Shown: positions 46,001 through 57,700 of the stretch, piece after piece
Layout: each line of letters opens with the position of its first letter
Position numbering within the stretch: the stretch's first letter is position 1
DNA from: Morchella semilibera
Lineage: Eukaryota > Ascomycota > Pezizomycetes > Pezizales > Morchellaceae
Direction: 5' to 3'
Assembly: GCA_009192285.1 (NCBI GenBank)
Contig: WBVU01000010.1
Location: forward strand, 928,111 to 992,110
DNA: 64,000 bases
Made by a program: the position numbers and the translations under genes
The notes under the pieces: generated by a model
Database searches by the model: none
Seen by the model: the letters and a program-made list of their open reading frames with translations, nothing else
Told to the model about the DNA's origin: nothing

Positions 46001-49000
46001 AATCGGCTCCACCGACTCAGCGCCCAACCATCGGTCTGATACCGCCCTGACATAGATCTGTGAGGGTAGTGGATCGGATAGGGGGATTGTAAAGTTAAGC
46101 TCATGGTCGTCATGTAGTTTCTTTTTGGTCAAGATGAAGAACTCAGAATGGGAAATCTCTGCTGTCTCAGAGTGTTCAACCCATATCCAATACGGCTCAG
46201 ACGCGCCATGGTATCTATCATTCCATCTGAAATCTGGGGTTATATAAAGTTTAATCCTTAGGACGTCCCGGTTTAACGGTGCAATCTCAGCTTTGATGTT
46301 GATGGTCGGAAAGTTATCGAGTAGATTGGCAATTCGGGGTCCATAACCCTGGTTGTGGACCAATTGACCGATTTCTTGGGGACTCATGTCACGCAATGTC
46401 TCAATTGAACTCTCTCGCGCGTCTAGCTTATCAATAATAGGCCTTGGGAGATCAAATTGTGAAAGCGGGCTCTGGAACGACCATATTCTACTATAAGGTT
46501 AGCGGAATCACCAATCATCAAATATCACTCGGACATACCGTTTCTCGATAGATTTGCATAAAGACAACATAACCTGACATAGAGTTCCCCATCGCCTATT
46601 TAATGCAATCTTGAAAACTGCCCTGCAAATTCTCGCTGAGTTCTGCGCAACATATGCTGAATCTGATACCAGTGCGAAATCTTCAAAGCTCGCTCTCGAG
46701 ATATATGACTGGAGCAGGATATTCGTCTTCTCAGCCGCAGTAAATGGAACATCTTTATCCGGGAGATCCTTGTCGCTTTGCCTCTTTTTGATTTTTACCT
46801 CACACGGGCAATAATTATCACGCAGTCTCTTGAGCTCCATGAGCTCGCTCTCCCGGAACTGGATATTGTTGAACTCAGCAGAACGTGAGATCATATTAAA
46901 CACATCTGCCTCTGAGGCGTTGGATTTCATAAGTTGGTTGAATGATTCAATCGAATTGTTGAAGATATAAAAATTACTCGCAATTCTCCCCACATCTTTT
47001 GGTGCAAGCGACTCTGTACGTTCGTCGTAGATGATCATTTGTATTTGCTGGAGTCGTCTTGCAGCTTTGATAATAAGCTCTCTTCGCTTTGAATTTAATG
47101 AAGGATCATCTAAAAGGTCCTCCCAGCCGATACCATAGTGGAGGGGGTTCTTCTTCCACCGTACGAAGAGGTATGAGTCACCTAGCCATTGAACTGCTTC
47201 ATGAACCGTTGTGACGGTCCCTAATGCGATCTCGGCGTTAAGATTATCAACCATTTTCTCTGCGAGCCGAGACTCGATGGGATGCTGTTGAGTCACGGCG
47301 GCAAGATAGTGGGCTAATTTATCATGGGTTGTGACGATGAATCCCACACCCACCTGCTGAAACTGAGGTCTTCCAGCACGTCCAAAGATCTGCAGAACAT
47401 CGAGGATTCCAAGGTCCATAAACGCTCCCTTGGCAGAGTTATAGACCTGCGTTCCCTTGATCACTACTGCGGCGGCGGGAAGATTCACCCCCCAAGCGAG
47501 GGTAGCAGTACAACACAGAACCTTGAGGAGCCCATCGCCGAACATACGTTCAGTAAGATTCCGATCAGACCTAAGCATTCCAGCATGATGGATACCAAAA
47601 CCATTTTTAAACAGTTCTCGGAGCTCCCTGCCTTTAGAGCGTTCCATCTCTCTACTAGCCTGGCCATGCCGCTCGTGGCCGGTATTGTCAAGGAGGTCTT
47701 CACAACCGTCATCAAGAGCGTACTGGTAAAATAGCTTTGCGGTCTTTATGGTGTCCTTTCTGCTGTGGACAAATACCATGACCTGGTGGTCTTGTCTGAG
47801 CATCTCTTTAACTTTCTCCCAGGCTGTTTTGTCGATGTTGTCATTAGAAGCACGGCTTCCGGGCTTCCCTTTGACGCCGAGGAAGTGCTGCTCTAGCGGT
47901 ACAGGACGGAAGGATGCATCGAAATAGAACAGCCCAGCCATAAGGTTGACTTTGAGGAAGTTTGCGACATCTACAAAGTTGGGCAGAGTGGCGGATAATC
48001 CTACAATACGGATCATGCTCTGTGTGGTTTCCACCTGGCGCTGGGTACGTGCTACTAAACTTTCAATTACAGCACCACGATCATCATGAAGCATATGGAC
48101 TTCATCAATAATCAATAGTCTTACTTTTTGGACCAACTCTGTATCACCAGTGGATTTACGGGTCACCACATCCCACTTCTCAGGGGTGGTGACGATGATC
48201 TGGGTCCTCATTATCTCAGCTTTGGTTAACTGCATATCCCCCGTGAGCTCGCGAACTTCGATTTTCAACCATGATAAATGCGAAGAGAACTTCTCAACAA
48301 TCTCAGCAGCGAGGGCCTTCATTGGAGCGACGTAAACAATTTTGAAATCATCCTTGAGTATGTGAAAGTGTGCTGCATCAGGCTCGTCTCGTGGGGATGG
48401 AACACAATTAGTGCTGATAGTATGGAGGATTGTCAAAAGCGCAGCATTGGTTTTACCCTTGCATGGTTAGAATACAAGCACTAGTGGGCCATATTATTAT
48501 GGAGAAACTTACAGCACCAGTAGGCGCACAAACAAGCATATTCTCGTTTGTTTTGTATGCCACAGGGTAAAGTAAGCTTTGCATCCTGTTAAGCTGCTTA
48601 TACCCCTTAAATGTGCTTCTGCACAGTGCGTCCATTTCCTCAATCTTGACGAGTTTCTCTCCGGCCTTGATGTGGCCCACTTTCGCCGCTGGGATTGTAA
48701 TCTCTTCATAATCCCTCTCCTCGTTTCTTGTACTCCCCAAGGGAAGACTATACTTTTTCCCAAACGCGTTCAAAGTATTCCCCGCATCGTGCGCACGGTA
48801 CACATGTGGGTAGTTCATTGTCGGATCTGCAAGCTTGGGTCCAAGCGGCCGAGACTTATGTTCTAGATCTGCCACACGGAGCGCCTCCTCACGCTGTTCC
48901 CTCGTCATGAGCCGAAGAAGTGCATCTTCACCACCGCCTTCGGGTTGTGAGGTCGCCGCTACTATCTCTCCGCGATGAGAGATCAACGCCATAATAAATT

Positions 49001-49442
49001 CGAAGTCATCGTAGCCTAACATATCTGCGAGGGAAGATTGTAAAGCGTCATCTATCCTGAGACGTCAGTACTATTATAACGATCATTGGCACAGAGTGGA
49101 TGGGTGCAAACCGGCGCTTGGGCCAGATAGGAGGGCCAAGAGGTTATTTTCAAGCTCAGTAGGGTTGAGGGCATAGCTAGGATGGTAATTGCAGTAAGTG
49201 ACGCATTTTCGGGAGAGCCAGTTGGGCGTTATGGTGTCCGCGTCTGCATCGTCGCTAGAGTAGTAATATTCGCCCGGAATATCGCTATCATAGTCTACGG
49301 TAGCAGATAGCTCTTCATCACTAATTTCAAGTTCCTTGCCATACTCCTCGGCGGCGGTGGGGGGCGGGAGCTTGGAGAGGGCTTGCTCCATGAGGGCGAG
49401 CTGGGTGTGCCATGCCGTGGGATTTGTTTCTGCACTGTCCAT
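43018..49442 (-). CDS. SLH1: Ski2-like DExH RNA helicase Slh1 (ASCC3 orthologue)
   Basis: Nine exons in transcript order: 49442-49112, 49051-48513, 48457-46539, 46490-44758, 44701-44301, 44250-44154, 44096-43915, 43858-43559 and 43467-43018, giving 1983 aa. There are two helicase cassettes, each with a winged helix and Sec63 domain. Cassette 1 has Walker A APTGAGKT (split by an intron) and [12 protein letters not shown]. Cassette 2 has GSPTGSGKT and [12 protein letters not shown]. Both keep their Q/GRAGRPQF motifs, so both may be active. The N-terminus is Glu/Asp-rich, with WLSRKCVTY. Slh1/ASCC3 is the helicase of the RQC-trigger complex that splits collided ribosomes. The spliceosomal paralogue Brr2 is the alternative, but length and N-terminus favour Slh1. 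Confidence 0.9.
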
Positions 49443-49988
49443 TGTTGGTGCTAGTAGAGTGCGAGTGAGGTAAATCTTATGAATGCCAATAAAGTTTAAA
49501 GATATCCAAAGACCAAATATGGAGCCCCAGAACTTGAGATGGTGGTAGCGGCAGTGCTGGTAACTGGAAGTGAGGTCGTGGTGGGGCCCTTACTCACTTC
49601 GCCAGGATTAAAGTGCTGCTTACTTAATACAATACTGGGACAGAGCCCTCCTACCGAACTGGTCTTATCGTATCATGGCTACATACATGTATCTGCTAAT
49701 TCGGCTCGTAATTTGATAGATTCAGGTAAAATCTGGATGTAGGTACATGTACTTTACTGTTGTATCCATACATTGGTACACCATTGGACGCCTAGCCTGC
49801 GCACAGGCCATACTGCATCTAAAATAATTTTGAGCCTCAGAAAGCCCCACCACATCTTTGACATCACTCTCGTACTCCCTAGGGACCACCCGCTCACCAA
49901 ACTGTTACTCACCTTCCTACTACCGCGGGCGCCTCGAAGGCTCTACGTTCAAACTCTAGATTGTCTCCGATTATTTCACGCAGACATA
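49443..49988. promoter_or_regulatory. Divergent promoter SLH1/TRM1
   Basis: 546 bp between the two ATGs. It carries two TACATGTA palindromes (49684-49691 and 49744-49751). The TRM1 frame is open back to 49743 with no ATG. A separate 67-codon frame starts at an ATG at 49539. Neither is a convincing gene. Confidence 0.5.
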
Positions 49989-52091
49989 ATGGGTGGTAAA
50001 CGCGATCTTCCCTCGAAGCCAGTGCCGCAAAGCTCAGAGGACATCACCCTCGATGATGGAAGAGCCTACACAGCAGTTACCGAGGGCCTGGCAACTGTGC
50101 TGTTTCCCAAAATTGCTATAAAGAAGGATAAAGCAGGTAATGATGTCGAGGTTAAGGGGGAGGTGTTTTACAACCCGATTCAGCAGTTTAATCGTGATTT
50201 GAGTGTTTTGACGATCAAGGCATTCGGGGAGATGTTTTTGGAGGAAAAGAAAGAAAAGAGAGAGCAGAAGTTGGCGAATAAGGCGAAGGGTAAAGAGATG
50301 AAAGGTAAAGGGCCTGCGCAAAAGGAAACGGAGGGAGAGAGAGCCCCAGCCAAAGGAGTAAACCCAGAAGAGGCCAATGTTGAAGATCAAGTGGGGGCCA
50401 CGGAAACCAAGGCCGAAACTTTAGTTGAACAGACAAATGAGAGCGCTGAGAAAACACCAATAGATGCTGCTGCAGAGCCAATGGACACTGAGGACGTCCC
50501 TTCACAACCAATACATGCCCTAGAACCTCCCACGCATTCAGAGACAGTCACCGCCCCAACATATAAACCTACACCCCCAAAGTTTACTATTCTTGATGCA
50601 CTATCAGCTACAGGCCTCCGCGCTCTCCGCTATGCTCTTGAGATCCCTGCAGCAACCGCAATCACTGCTAATGACCTCGAGCCCTCCGCTGTAGCCTCAA
50701 TTACTGCCAACATACTCCACAATTCCAAAATTCCAGCAATTCATCCTAATGTCCTCGAGCCCTCCGTTGCGGTGTCCAAGATCTCTGTATCTCTTTCGGA
50801 TGCAACCCACCATATGTACTCACGTCTCTATGTCACGTCCCACCCCTCTCTTCCGGATGCACCAAACACTCCCATCCCCCAATACCTTAGGTACGCAGTT
50901 GGCAAGTACGAGGTCATTGATCTCGACCCTTTCGGTACCGCATCTCCTTTCATTGACTCTGCAGTTCAGGCTGTCAGTGACGGTGGTCTCCTCGCAGTGA
51001 CTTGTACTGATGCAGGCGTATGGGCCTCCGCTGGATACTCGGAGAAATGCTTTTCTTTATATGGCGGCACCCCAGTTAAGGGAGAATGGTGCCATGAGGC
51101 GGGGGTAAGGCTAATTCTTAACTCTATCGCAATGGCGGCGGCAAGATATGGATACTGGATGGAGCCATTGCTATCTCTAAGCATTGATTTCTACGCAAGG
51201 GTATTTGTGCGTATCAGGAAGGGCCCTGAGATGGTAAAGCGCCTAGCAAGCAATAGCATGGTGGTATACAACTGCGACTCTGGATGTGGATCATGGGTGA
51301 TCCAAAGACTCGGCAGATCTAAAGAAGAGAAGAATAAGTCTGGAAACGGCACTTTCATGAAATTCGGCCTCGCCCGTGCTCCCACAACCGACTCCAATTG
51401 TGCAGAGTGTGGCTTCCCTATGCACCTTGGAGGTCCTATGTACGCTGGTCCCCTGCACTCCGCCGCCTTTATCCGCCGCCTGCTCGCCTCACTCCCATCC
51501 GCACCCTCACCAATCTATGGTACTCTCCCCCGTGTCACGGGAATGCTCCAGACGGCTCTCCAGGAGTCTACACCTGCCCTGGCTACTTCTCCGTTCTTCT
51601 TTGCAACTACTCGCCTCGCGAAGACGCTTCACTGCATAGCACCGCCTTTGGCCGCGTTCCGCGGGGCCCTTAAAGGGCTAGGGTACGAGGTCTCGCGCAG
51701 CCACTGCAAGCCAACCAGCATCAAGACGAATGCACCGTGGGATGTGATCTGGGAAGTAATGAGGCGCTGGGTAGAAAAAAGGCCGGTTAAAATCGAGGCC
51801 TTTGGTGAGAAGCATGCAGCGTATAAGATCCTGAGGCTCGGCCGAGCTGAGGGCGATGAGGGGACCGAGGAAGAGATGAGGTTGAAAAGGTTAGAGGTGG
51901 TATTTGACGAGAAGCTTGGAGCTGATGAGGATAAGGCGTCGGGATTGGTCAGATACCAGGTTAATCCGACACAACATTGGGGCCCGATGGCCAAAGCCAA
52001 AAAAGAGGATATGTCAAAGAGAGTGATGGAAGAGGGCGAAGGCGAGGAGGTGGAGGGGAAGAGAGTGAGGAGGAGCGAAACAAATGCCTAG
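49989..52091 (+). CDS. TRM1: tRNA (guanine26-N2)-dimethyltransferase Trm1
   Basis: Single exon, 700 aa from the ATG at 49989. Trm1 makes m2,2G26 in cytosolic and mitochondrial tRNAs using S-adenosylmethionine. Family segments are DGRAYTAVTEGLATVLFP and VFYNPIQQFNRDLSV, then the SAM-binding ILDALSATGLRALRYA and ANDLEPSAV, and the catalytic DLDPFGTASPFID. A zinc-binding part carries CDSGCGSW and CAECGFPMHLGGPMYAGPLH, and HCKPTSIKTNAPWDVIWEVMR lies near the C-terminus. A charged insert (about residues 85-185) separates NRDLSV from the Rossmann fold, and the tail is acidic/basic. The frame is open for about 80 codons upstream without ATG; see findings for a possible second start. Confidence 0.92.
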   Translation: MGGKRDLPSKPVPQSSEDITLDDGRAYTAVTEGLATVLFPKIAIKKDKAGNDVEVKGEVFYNPIQQFNRDLSVLTIKAFGEMFLEEKKEKREQKLANKAKGKEMKGKGPAQKETEGERAPAKGVNPEEANVEDQVGATETKAETLVEQTNESAEKTPIDAAAEPMDTEDVPSQPIHALEPPTHSETVTAPTYKPTPPKFTILDALSATGLRALRYALEIPAATAITANDLEPSAVASITANILHNSKIPAIHPNVLEPSVAVSKISVSLSDATHHMYSRLYVTSHPSLPDAPNTPIPQYLRYAVGKYEVIDLDPFGTASPFIDSAVQAVSDGGLLAVTCTDAGVWASAGYSEKCFSLYGGTPVKGEWCHEAGVRLILNSIAMAAARYGYWMEPLLSLSIDFYARVFVRIRKGPEMVKRLASNSMVVYNCDSGCGSWVIQRLGRSKEEKNKSGNGTFMKFGLARAPTTDSNCAECGFPMHLGGPMYAGPLHSAAFIRRLLASLPSAPSPIYGTLPRVTGMLQTALQESTPALATSPFFFATTRLAKTLHCIAPPLAAFRGALKGLGYEVSRSHCKPTSIKTNAPWDVIWEVMRRWVEKRPVKIEAFGEKHAAYKILRLGRAEGDEGTEEEMRLKRLEVVFDEKLGADEDKASGLVRYQVNPTQHWGPMAKAKKEDMSKRVMEEGEGEEVEGKRVRRSETNA

Positions 52092-52409
52092 CAGCTTTGT
52101 ATAAATAGGGAGTTTAAGGGTTTGATATCATGTAAATAGCCGGATGTATCGAGAATTATCACTAAAATGTCTCCTTATTTAGCAAGACCACATGTAGTAA
52201 ACAGTTGTAAGTACATGTATTCTCCGTGATAGAGTCTACCTCCCGGATACTCGCTATTTATTCACATCGTTTACGTATGCGGTAATGGGCATTGGAGAAA
52301 CTTTATAAGGCCCTCTAAACCCGAGAATGTCCGTATTATCGATACTCTTTGTTTCCATGCCCATAGTGATTCATATATCAGCCGAATTCTCTTCCTATTT
52401 TCTAGAATT

Positions 52410-52483
52410 TAGGGTCTGTTTGACAGCAGGCCAAGACGGAGTTTTCACCCTGTAAACTCCGTTTTGTTGCCAAACGGGCCCTA
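52410..52483. mobile_element. 74-bp foldback, possible hAT-type mini-element
   Basis: The sequence begins TAGGGTCTGTTTG and ends CAAACGGGCCCTA, inverted relative to each other. The arms continue inward to an ACGGAGTTT/AAACTCCGT pair, so nearly the whole segment folds on itself around a short loop. CAGGGCCCGTTTGG-like ends recur in hAT transposons. Target duplications are not clear, so the class is tentative. Confidence 0.45.
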
Positions 52484-52954
52484 GTTGTTGTTAATTTGAT
52501 GAACTCAATAGCATCTTTTGGATGATTAGGATTACTGAAAGTCTGTTATTATATATACATGGTAGGTACATGTGTTTGCAAGTGGAATGTGGCCTCCGGC
52601 CGCACATGTAGCCATGTGCGTTCTAGTCCGTAATGGTTCATCTCTGTCCATGGGGCCGATATATCACTTATTCTATCAGGCCGATATAATATCTAGGAAG
52701 CCAAAGGATATCCCTCAAAAGGCGATTTGAGGCATCAAACCTAAAGTAGTAACGCATGCGCATACGCCTCAAGTGGCAATTAGTAGCAATTAGTAACCCT
52801 CCAGCCAGTCACCATCCCCCATTACTTCATTACAAAGAACCAACACACCGATCATTTCCGCCAAGAATAGCTGACCAACTCTAACTCTCGGCTGTAGCCG
52901 AACCAATTACAACTCACCAGTTTCAAAGCAAGCATCTGATGTCAGCGCCGTAGA

Positions 52955-52971
52955 GCAGTTATATAAACTGC
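52955..52971 (+). promoter_or_regulatory. TATA box inside a perfect palindrome, metallothionein-like promoter
   Basis: GCAGTTATATAAACTGC contains TATATAA (52960-52966) flanked by inverted GCAGTT/AACTGC. It lies 116-132 bp before the ATG at 53087, a reasonable distance for a TATA element of a highly inducible small gene. It is one of the few clear TATA boxes in the window. Confidence 0.6.
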
Positions 52972-53086
52972 ACTCTCTCGAGAATTAAGTATTGTTTTTC
53001 ACCAAGCTCTATTACCTCGAGATTTTACTGCCTCTCTTCTACGAGAAATTACCATCACGAAAAACACAACTTAAACCCAAATTAAA

Positions 53087-53538
53087 ATGGTTCACCCACC
53101 AACCTGCTGCAAGAGCTCAGGCGAGCCCTGCACCTGCGCTGCACAAGCAAAGTGTTCCTGTGGACGGAAGGAAGCCTTAAACTGCGATTGTGAGAAGGCT
53201 CCAGCTGAGAACCGCATTGTTGGTGCTAGATGTTCCTGCCGTGAGTTCTTCCATTGATAAAGGCCTCAAAATAAGCAGCCGGAACGGAACTAATTGGGGT
53301 TTGGTACAGGGATGAGGCCTGCAAAGGAGTGTAACTGTGAGCGCTCAGCAGAGGAGAACAGCGTAAGTGGTGATTCATGCGCGTGCGGCTTGAGAAAGGC
53401 AGATTCTTGTAAGTTTTGAGTTGCTCCTTGAAATTAATGTTGAAACTCAGCGATAATAATGATGTTGTAGGCACTTGTGAGAGGAATCCATCAGCCGGCT
53501 TGAGGGATGGAGAGATTGATTTTACCACCACCAGATAG
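53087..53538 (+). CDS. Metallothionein-like cysteine-rich protein
   Basis: Exons are 53087-53240, 53310-53408 and 53471-53538, giving 106 aa with 20 cysteines and no aromatic residues except one Phe. Three consecutive modules follow a CxC pattern: CCKSSGEPCTC, AKCSCGRKEALNCDCEKA, then ARCSCRMRPAKECNCERS, then DSCACGLRKADSCTCERN, ending DGEIDFTTTR. Modules are separated by ENxxVxG linkers. This repeat layout is that of a fungal protein family annotated as metallothionein or copper-resistance-linked. Metal chelation is the likely role, probably copper or zinc, but it has not been shown here. Introns fall inside modules at CxC. The TATA-type promoter suits strong, inducible expression. Confidence 0.85.
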
Positions 53539-54791
53539 ACTATTGTATGGGGCTAGAAGATGTTATTGCATGGTGTACTGGGTTTGGTTTTTTTTTTTCT
53601 TTTTAAGACGTAGTCAATTGTGAATATGAATTCTACAAGTAAATACATATTCCTTTATACCTCATTGTTCTTACAACATCATGTAGTATTTATACTATTG
53701 TAACTTGATTAATACTATCATTACATACGGGATAGCAGTTCCAGCATATTGCGCCGTAACCATCACCTGACAGGCCGAAACATGCTCAGAATCTGGCGCA
53801 CTGCATAAGAGCATGTTGGCCACACTCATATTTTCAAATTTTGTGTTCAAATTTTGAGCTATCCACCAAAACCAGTCGCCAAGAACTAAATATTTAGGCT
53901 CAGAAGTTGTTGGCCAATACGCTCTATTAAATTAGGCCCTTTGCGCAAAAGACTCCAGAGTCCTTTTCCGGTAACCTGGTTGGTGCCTATCCTCCCATCA
54001 ACCAATCACACAAGCGGAAAAAGAGTGCAAAGTCCCTTTTATATACAACCCGACTCTTGACTTTTTATATAGGGTAATGATATAATTAAGACTACAACAG
54101 AAATTCCCTTAAACAGCGCAAAGTTGCCAAGGCTGTAGTGCACCAGATTCTGAGCATGTCTCGGCCTGCCAGGCGATAGAGTACCATCTAAATACAATCA
54201 TTTTAATTTTACAACCCTTATATTTAAGAAATTTGGTCGGTAGAATGAGTACATGTATGTACATTTTACATATACCTATATAGAATTGGTAGCTACCGAC
54301 GCTTCTGTAGGTGCTTCATCTTAGCCAATGCAGTATATTATGCTGTCCCCCCATTTTAAAAGCTTCATATATTCGATCATGCATTGTTACCTAAGTAGAA
54401 TGGAACGCCAATCAGACTACATGTAGATAGTCTTTCATAGCAGGGATGCCATTTTCGGTTACCCTCCTCCACATACCACACCTCACACACTCCTTTTGGT
54501 GTCTCGATTCCGGCGCTCGCTCCATCTCCCGTCTGCCGGCATCGTCAAGGCCGGCTTCGACCTCACCTCATCATCGACACATTAACTAGATTAGCAAGTC
54601 TGGAGGTATAGAGGAATCTATAAAAACACCTTAAAGGACCAACGAACGAACTCCCAGAGCTCTCGCAACTACCTAATCTCGTATAACCTCAACTCCTTTT
54701 CCACGAACGACATCTTCAAGCCGCCAATTCGTAGCTAACCCCGACTTACAGCTCTATTTCCGAAAAAGAAAAAGCTCAGGGAAAATTAAGG
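53539..54791. other. Intergenic metallothionein-like gene to AP-2 alpha
   Basis: No gene. It contains the inverted-repeat element at 53762-54177 and two TACATGTA sites (54250 and 54418). The remainder, 54430-54791, is the AP-2 alpha promoter and leader. Confidence 0.55.
53762..54177. mobile_element. 416-bp MITE-like element with 44-nt inverted repeats
   Basis: The ends at 53762-53805 and 54134-54177 are inverted copies of a 44-nt sequence containing ACATGCTCAGAATCTGG. They match at 39 of 44 positions, and all five differences are transitions. The interior is AT-rich and non-coding. The flanks show GTAACCATC before and GTACCATC after, which may be a decayed 8-9 bp target duplication (hAT-like), but the boundaries do not line up exactly. 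Confidence 0.65.
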
Positions 54792-57700
54792 ATGTCGTCT
54801 ATGCGTGGTATAATTTCCCCATACAAGTTAGAGTGAGGGGGATAGTTAGCTAAGAAGCGCGCCAGGATTGGTTCAGTTTATTGCGGATCTGAGGAATGCG
54901 AGGGCGAGAGAGTTGGAGGAAAAGAGAATAAATAAGGAACTTGCAAATATACGGTCGGTCCCCGTGTGCCCAGTTCACTCCGATTCACCCCAGTCTCGAC
55001 CTCGACCCAGAAGTCTACGAATCCTCCCTTACCTCTTCAATCTTACCATCTCTCCTCTCTCCCATGATTCATGTGCTGATCCTATTCAAGACAAAAGTTT
55101 AAAGGCAGGCAGGCGTATTTGCAATTGGTTTGATTGACTATACTAGAACTGTTTACAAAACTAACATTTCCCCCTCCAAAAAAAGATGGCAACCTGAACG
55201 GATACCACAAGAAAAAATACGTCTGTAAAGTATGGGACCCCCACACCTCTCTTAGATCATATCCTAACGCTACCACGTACAGCTCCTTTACATCTACATT
55301 CTTGGCTGGAATGTCGACTTTGGCCATCTCGAGGCCGTGAACCTCATTTCTGCCACAAAATACTCCGAGAAACAAATTGGCTATCTCGCTGTAACACTCT
55401 TTCTGAACGAAAAGCATGACTTTCTTCATCTTGTCGTCAATTCCATTAAAAAGGACCTTCTCGATCATAATGAACTTAACAATTGTCTCGCCTTACACGC
55501 AATTGCGAATGTTGGCGGACGGGAAATGGGCGAGGCCCTGAGTCCTGATGTACACCGGCTGTTGATCTCGCCAGCGTCGAAGTCCTTCGTAAAGAAGAAG
55601 GCTGCATTGACGTTGCTGAGGTTGTATAGGAAGTACCCGGGAATTATCCAGAATGAGTGGGCAGAAAGAATAATATCACTCATGGATGATCCGGACTTGG
55701 GTGTAGCACTGTCGGTCACATCGTTAGTGATGGCGCTAGTGCAAGATAACCCGGAGGCGTATAAGGGAAGCTATATCAAAGCCGCCCACAGACTTAAGAG
55801 GGTAGTTGTGGATAATGAGTATACGCAAGATTATATCTATTATAAAGTTCCATGCCCGTGGATCCAAGTCAAGCTTCTGCGGCTCTTACAATACTATCCA
55901 CCCTCTGGTAAATCTATCCTCTACTCTTCAATACTCTTTAATGCACTCATTCTAACACTCTCATCCATTAGAGGATGTAAATGTTCAAAACATGATCCGT
56001 GAGTCTCTTCAGCGCGTTCTGGACTCGGCTTCCGACGCACCCAAAAATGTGCAACAAAACAATGCCCAGAACGCAGTTCTTTTTGAGGCCATCAATCTCG
56101 CAATCCATCTGGATTCCGAAACTGGGCTAATGACTCAAATCGCTGTTCGTCTTGGCCGTTTTATTGTTTCCAAAGAAACAAACGTCCGCTACCTCGGTCT
56201 AGAGGCAATGACGCATTTAGCAGCTCGTTCTGAAACACTCGAGCCGATAAAGAAGCATCAAGCAACCATTATAGCCTCTCTCCGTGACCGTGATATCTCT
56301 GTCAGGAGGAAAGCACTGGACCTACTGTATAGCATGTGTGATACGACCAACGCGCAACAGATTGTTACTGAGCTGTTGAAGTACCTCCAGAGTGCGGATT
56401 TTGCAATTAGAGAGGAGATGGTTTTGAAAATCGCGATCTTGACAGAGAAATATGCGACTGAGTTTCAGTGGTATGTGGATATATCACTACGCCTCATCAG
56501 CATGGCTGGTGATCACGTCAGCGACGAAGTTTGGCAACGTGTGATCCAGATTGTCACGAACAACGAAGAGCTACAGGTCTATGCTGCGCAAAACATATTG
56601 CAGCATGTAAAGGGGATGCAGTGCCACGAGACACTAGTAAAGATAGGGGGATACTTACTAGGAGAATTTGGGCATCTAATCGCAGATATGCAAGGGTGTA
56701 GTCCCATTGAGCAGTTCATGGCCCTGCAGTCCAAGTTCAATGGATGTTCCTCCGCGACAAGAGCGATACTGCTAAGCTCATACGTCAAGTTTGTGAATCT
56801 ATTCCCCGAGATTAAACCTCAGTTGCTACAGGTGTTTCATGTATACTCGCACACGCTCGACCCGGAGCTACAGCAGCGGGCATGTGAATATCTTGCCCTC
56901 ACATCTCTCCCAACTGACGATCTTCTCCGGACCGTATGTGATGAGATGCCACCATTTCCCGAACGTACCTCAGCACTTCTTTCAAGACTGCATCAGAAAC
57001 ATGCAGGCACGAGTGATAAACGAACATGGGTTATTGGTGGCAAAGACGCAAATACAGATAAAGAGTTCCAACTCACTCTCAATACGGGTCTGAAACGTTC
57101 TTTTACGAACGCTGGGAATGGGACCCCTACTACTGCAAAGAGCACGGGGCTTGATAGTATACCTGCCCTTACACCAACACAGGAGCTTGCTGGGTTGAAC
57201 TTAAACGGTGACAGCGCCACAGCCGCGAAGAAGGAGACACTAAATCTTGCATCTCCAACGCATCTTAGCCCTGACTGGAGTATTGGTTACAACCGCCTCC
57301 TAATCCGTTCAGAGGGTGTCCTCTACGAGGACGTTCAGATCCAGATCGGTCTACGGAGCGAATACAGAGGCCACATGGGTTGTATCATTCTTTACTACAC
57401 CAACAAATCTCCTGTTGCCATTGGCTCTTTCACTACCACTGTCAATAATAATGCGCCAGGGCAGTTGTCGTTGAAGTGTCAAAACATCCCGGACACTATA
57501 GTGCAGCCTGAGGGCCAAACACAGCAGACTATCATGCTCGAAGCAACCACTCTCTTCAGCGAAGCACCAACTATTAGGATATCGTATCTTGCTGGTGCGC
57601 TCCAGGCACTAACGCTTAAGTTGCCGGTGGTGCCGAGTAAGTTTATGGAGCCAGCAGCGCTAAGTGGTGAAGATTTCTTCAAACGATGGAAGCAGATTGG

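Larger units (their letters stand above)
52092..53086. other. Intergenic TRM1 to metallothionein-like gene
   Basis: No gene. It holds TACATGTA (52212-52219), a 74-bp foldback (52410-52483), a perfect 8-bp-stem hairpin (CGCACATG/CATGTGCG, 52601-52620) and the TATA-containing promoter of the next gene. Confidence 0.55.
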
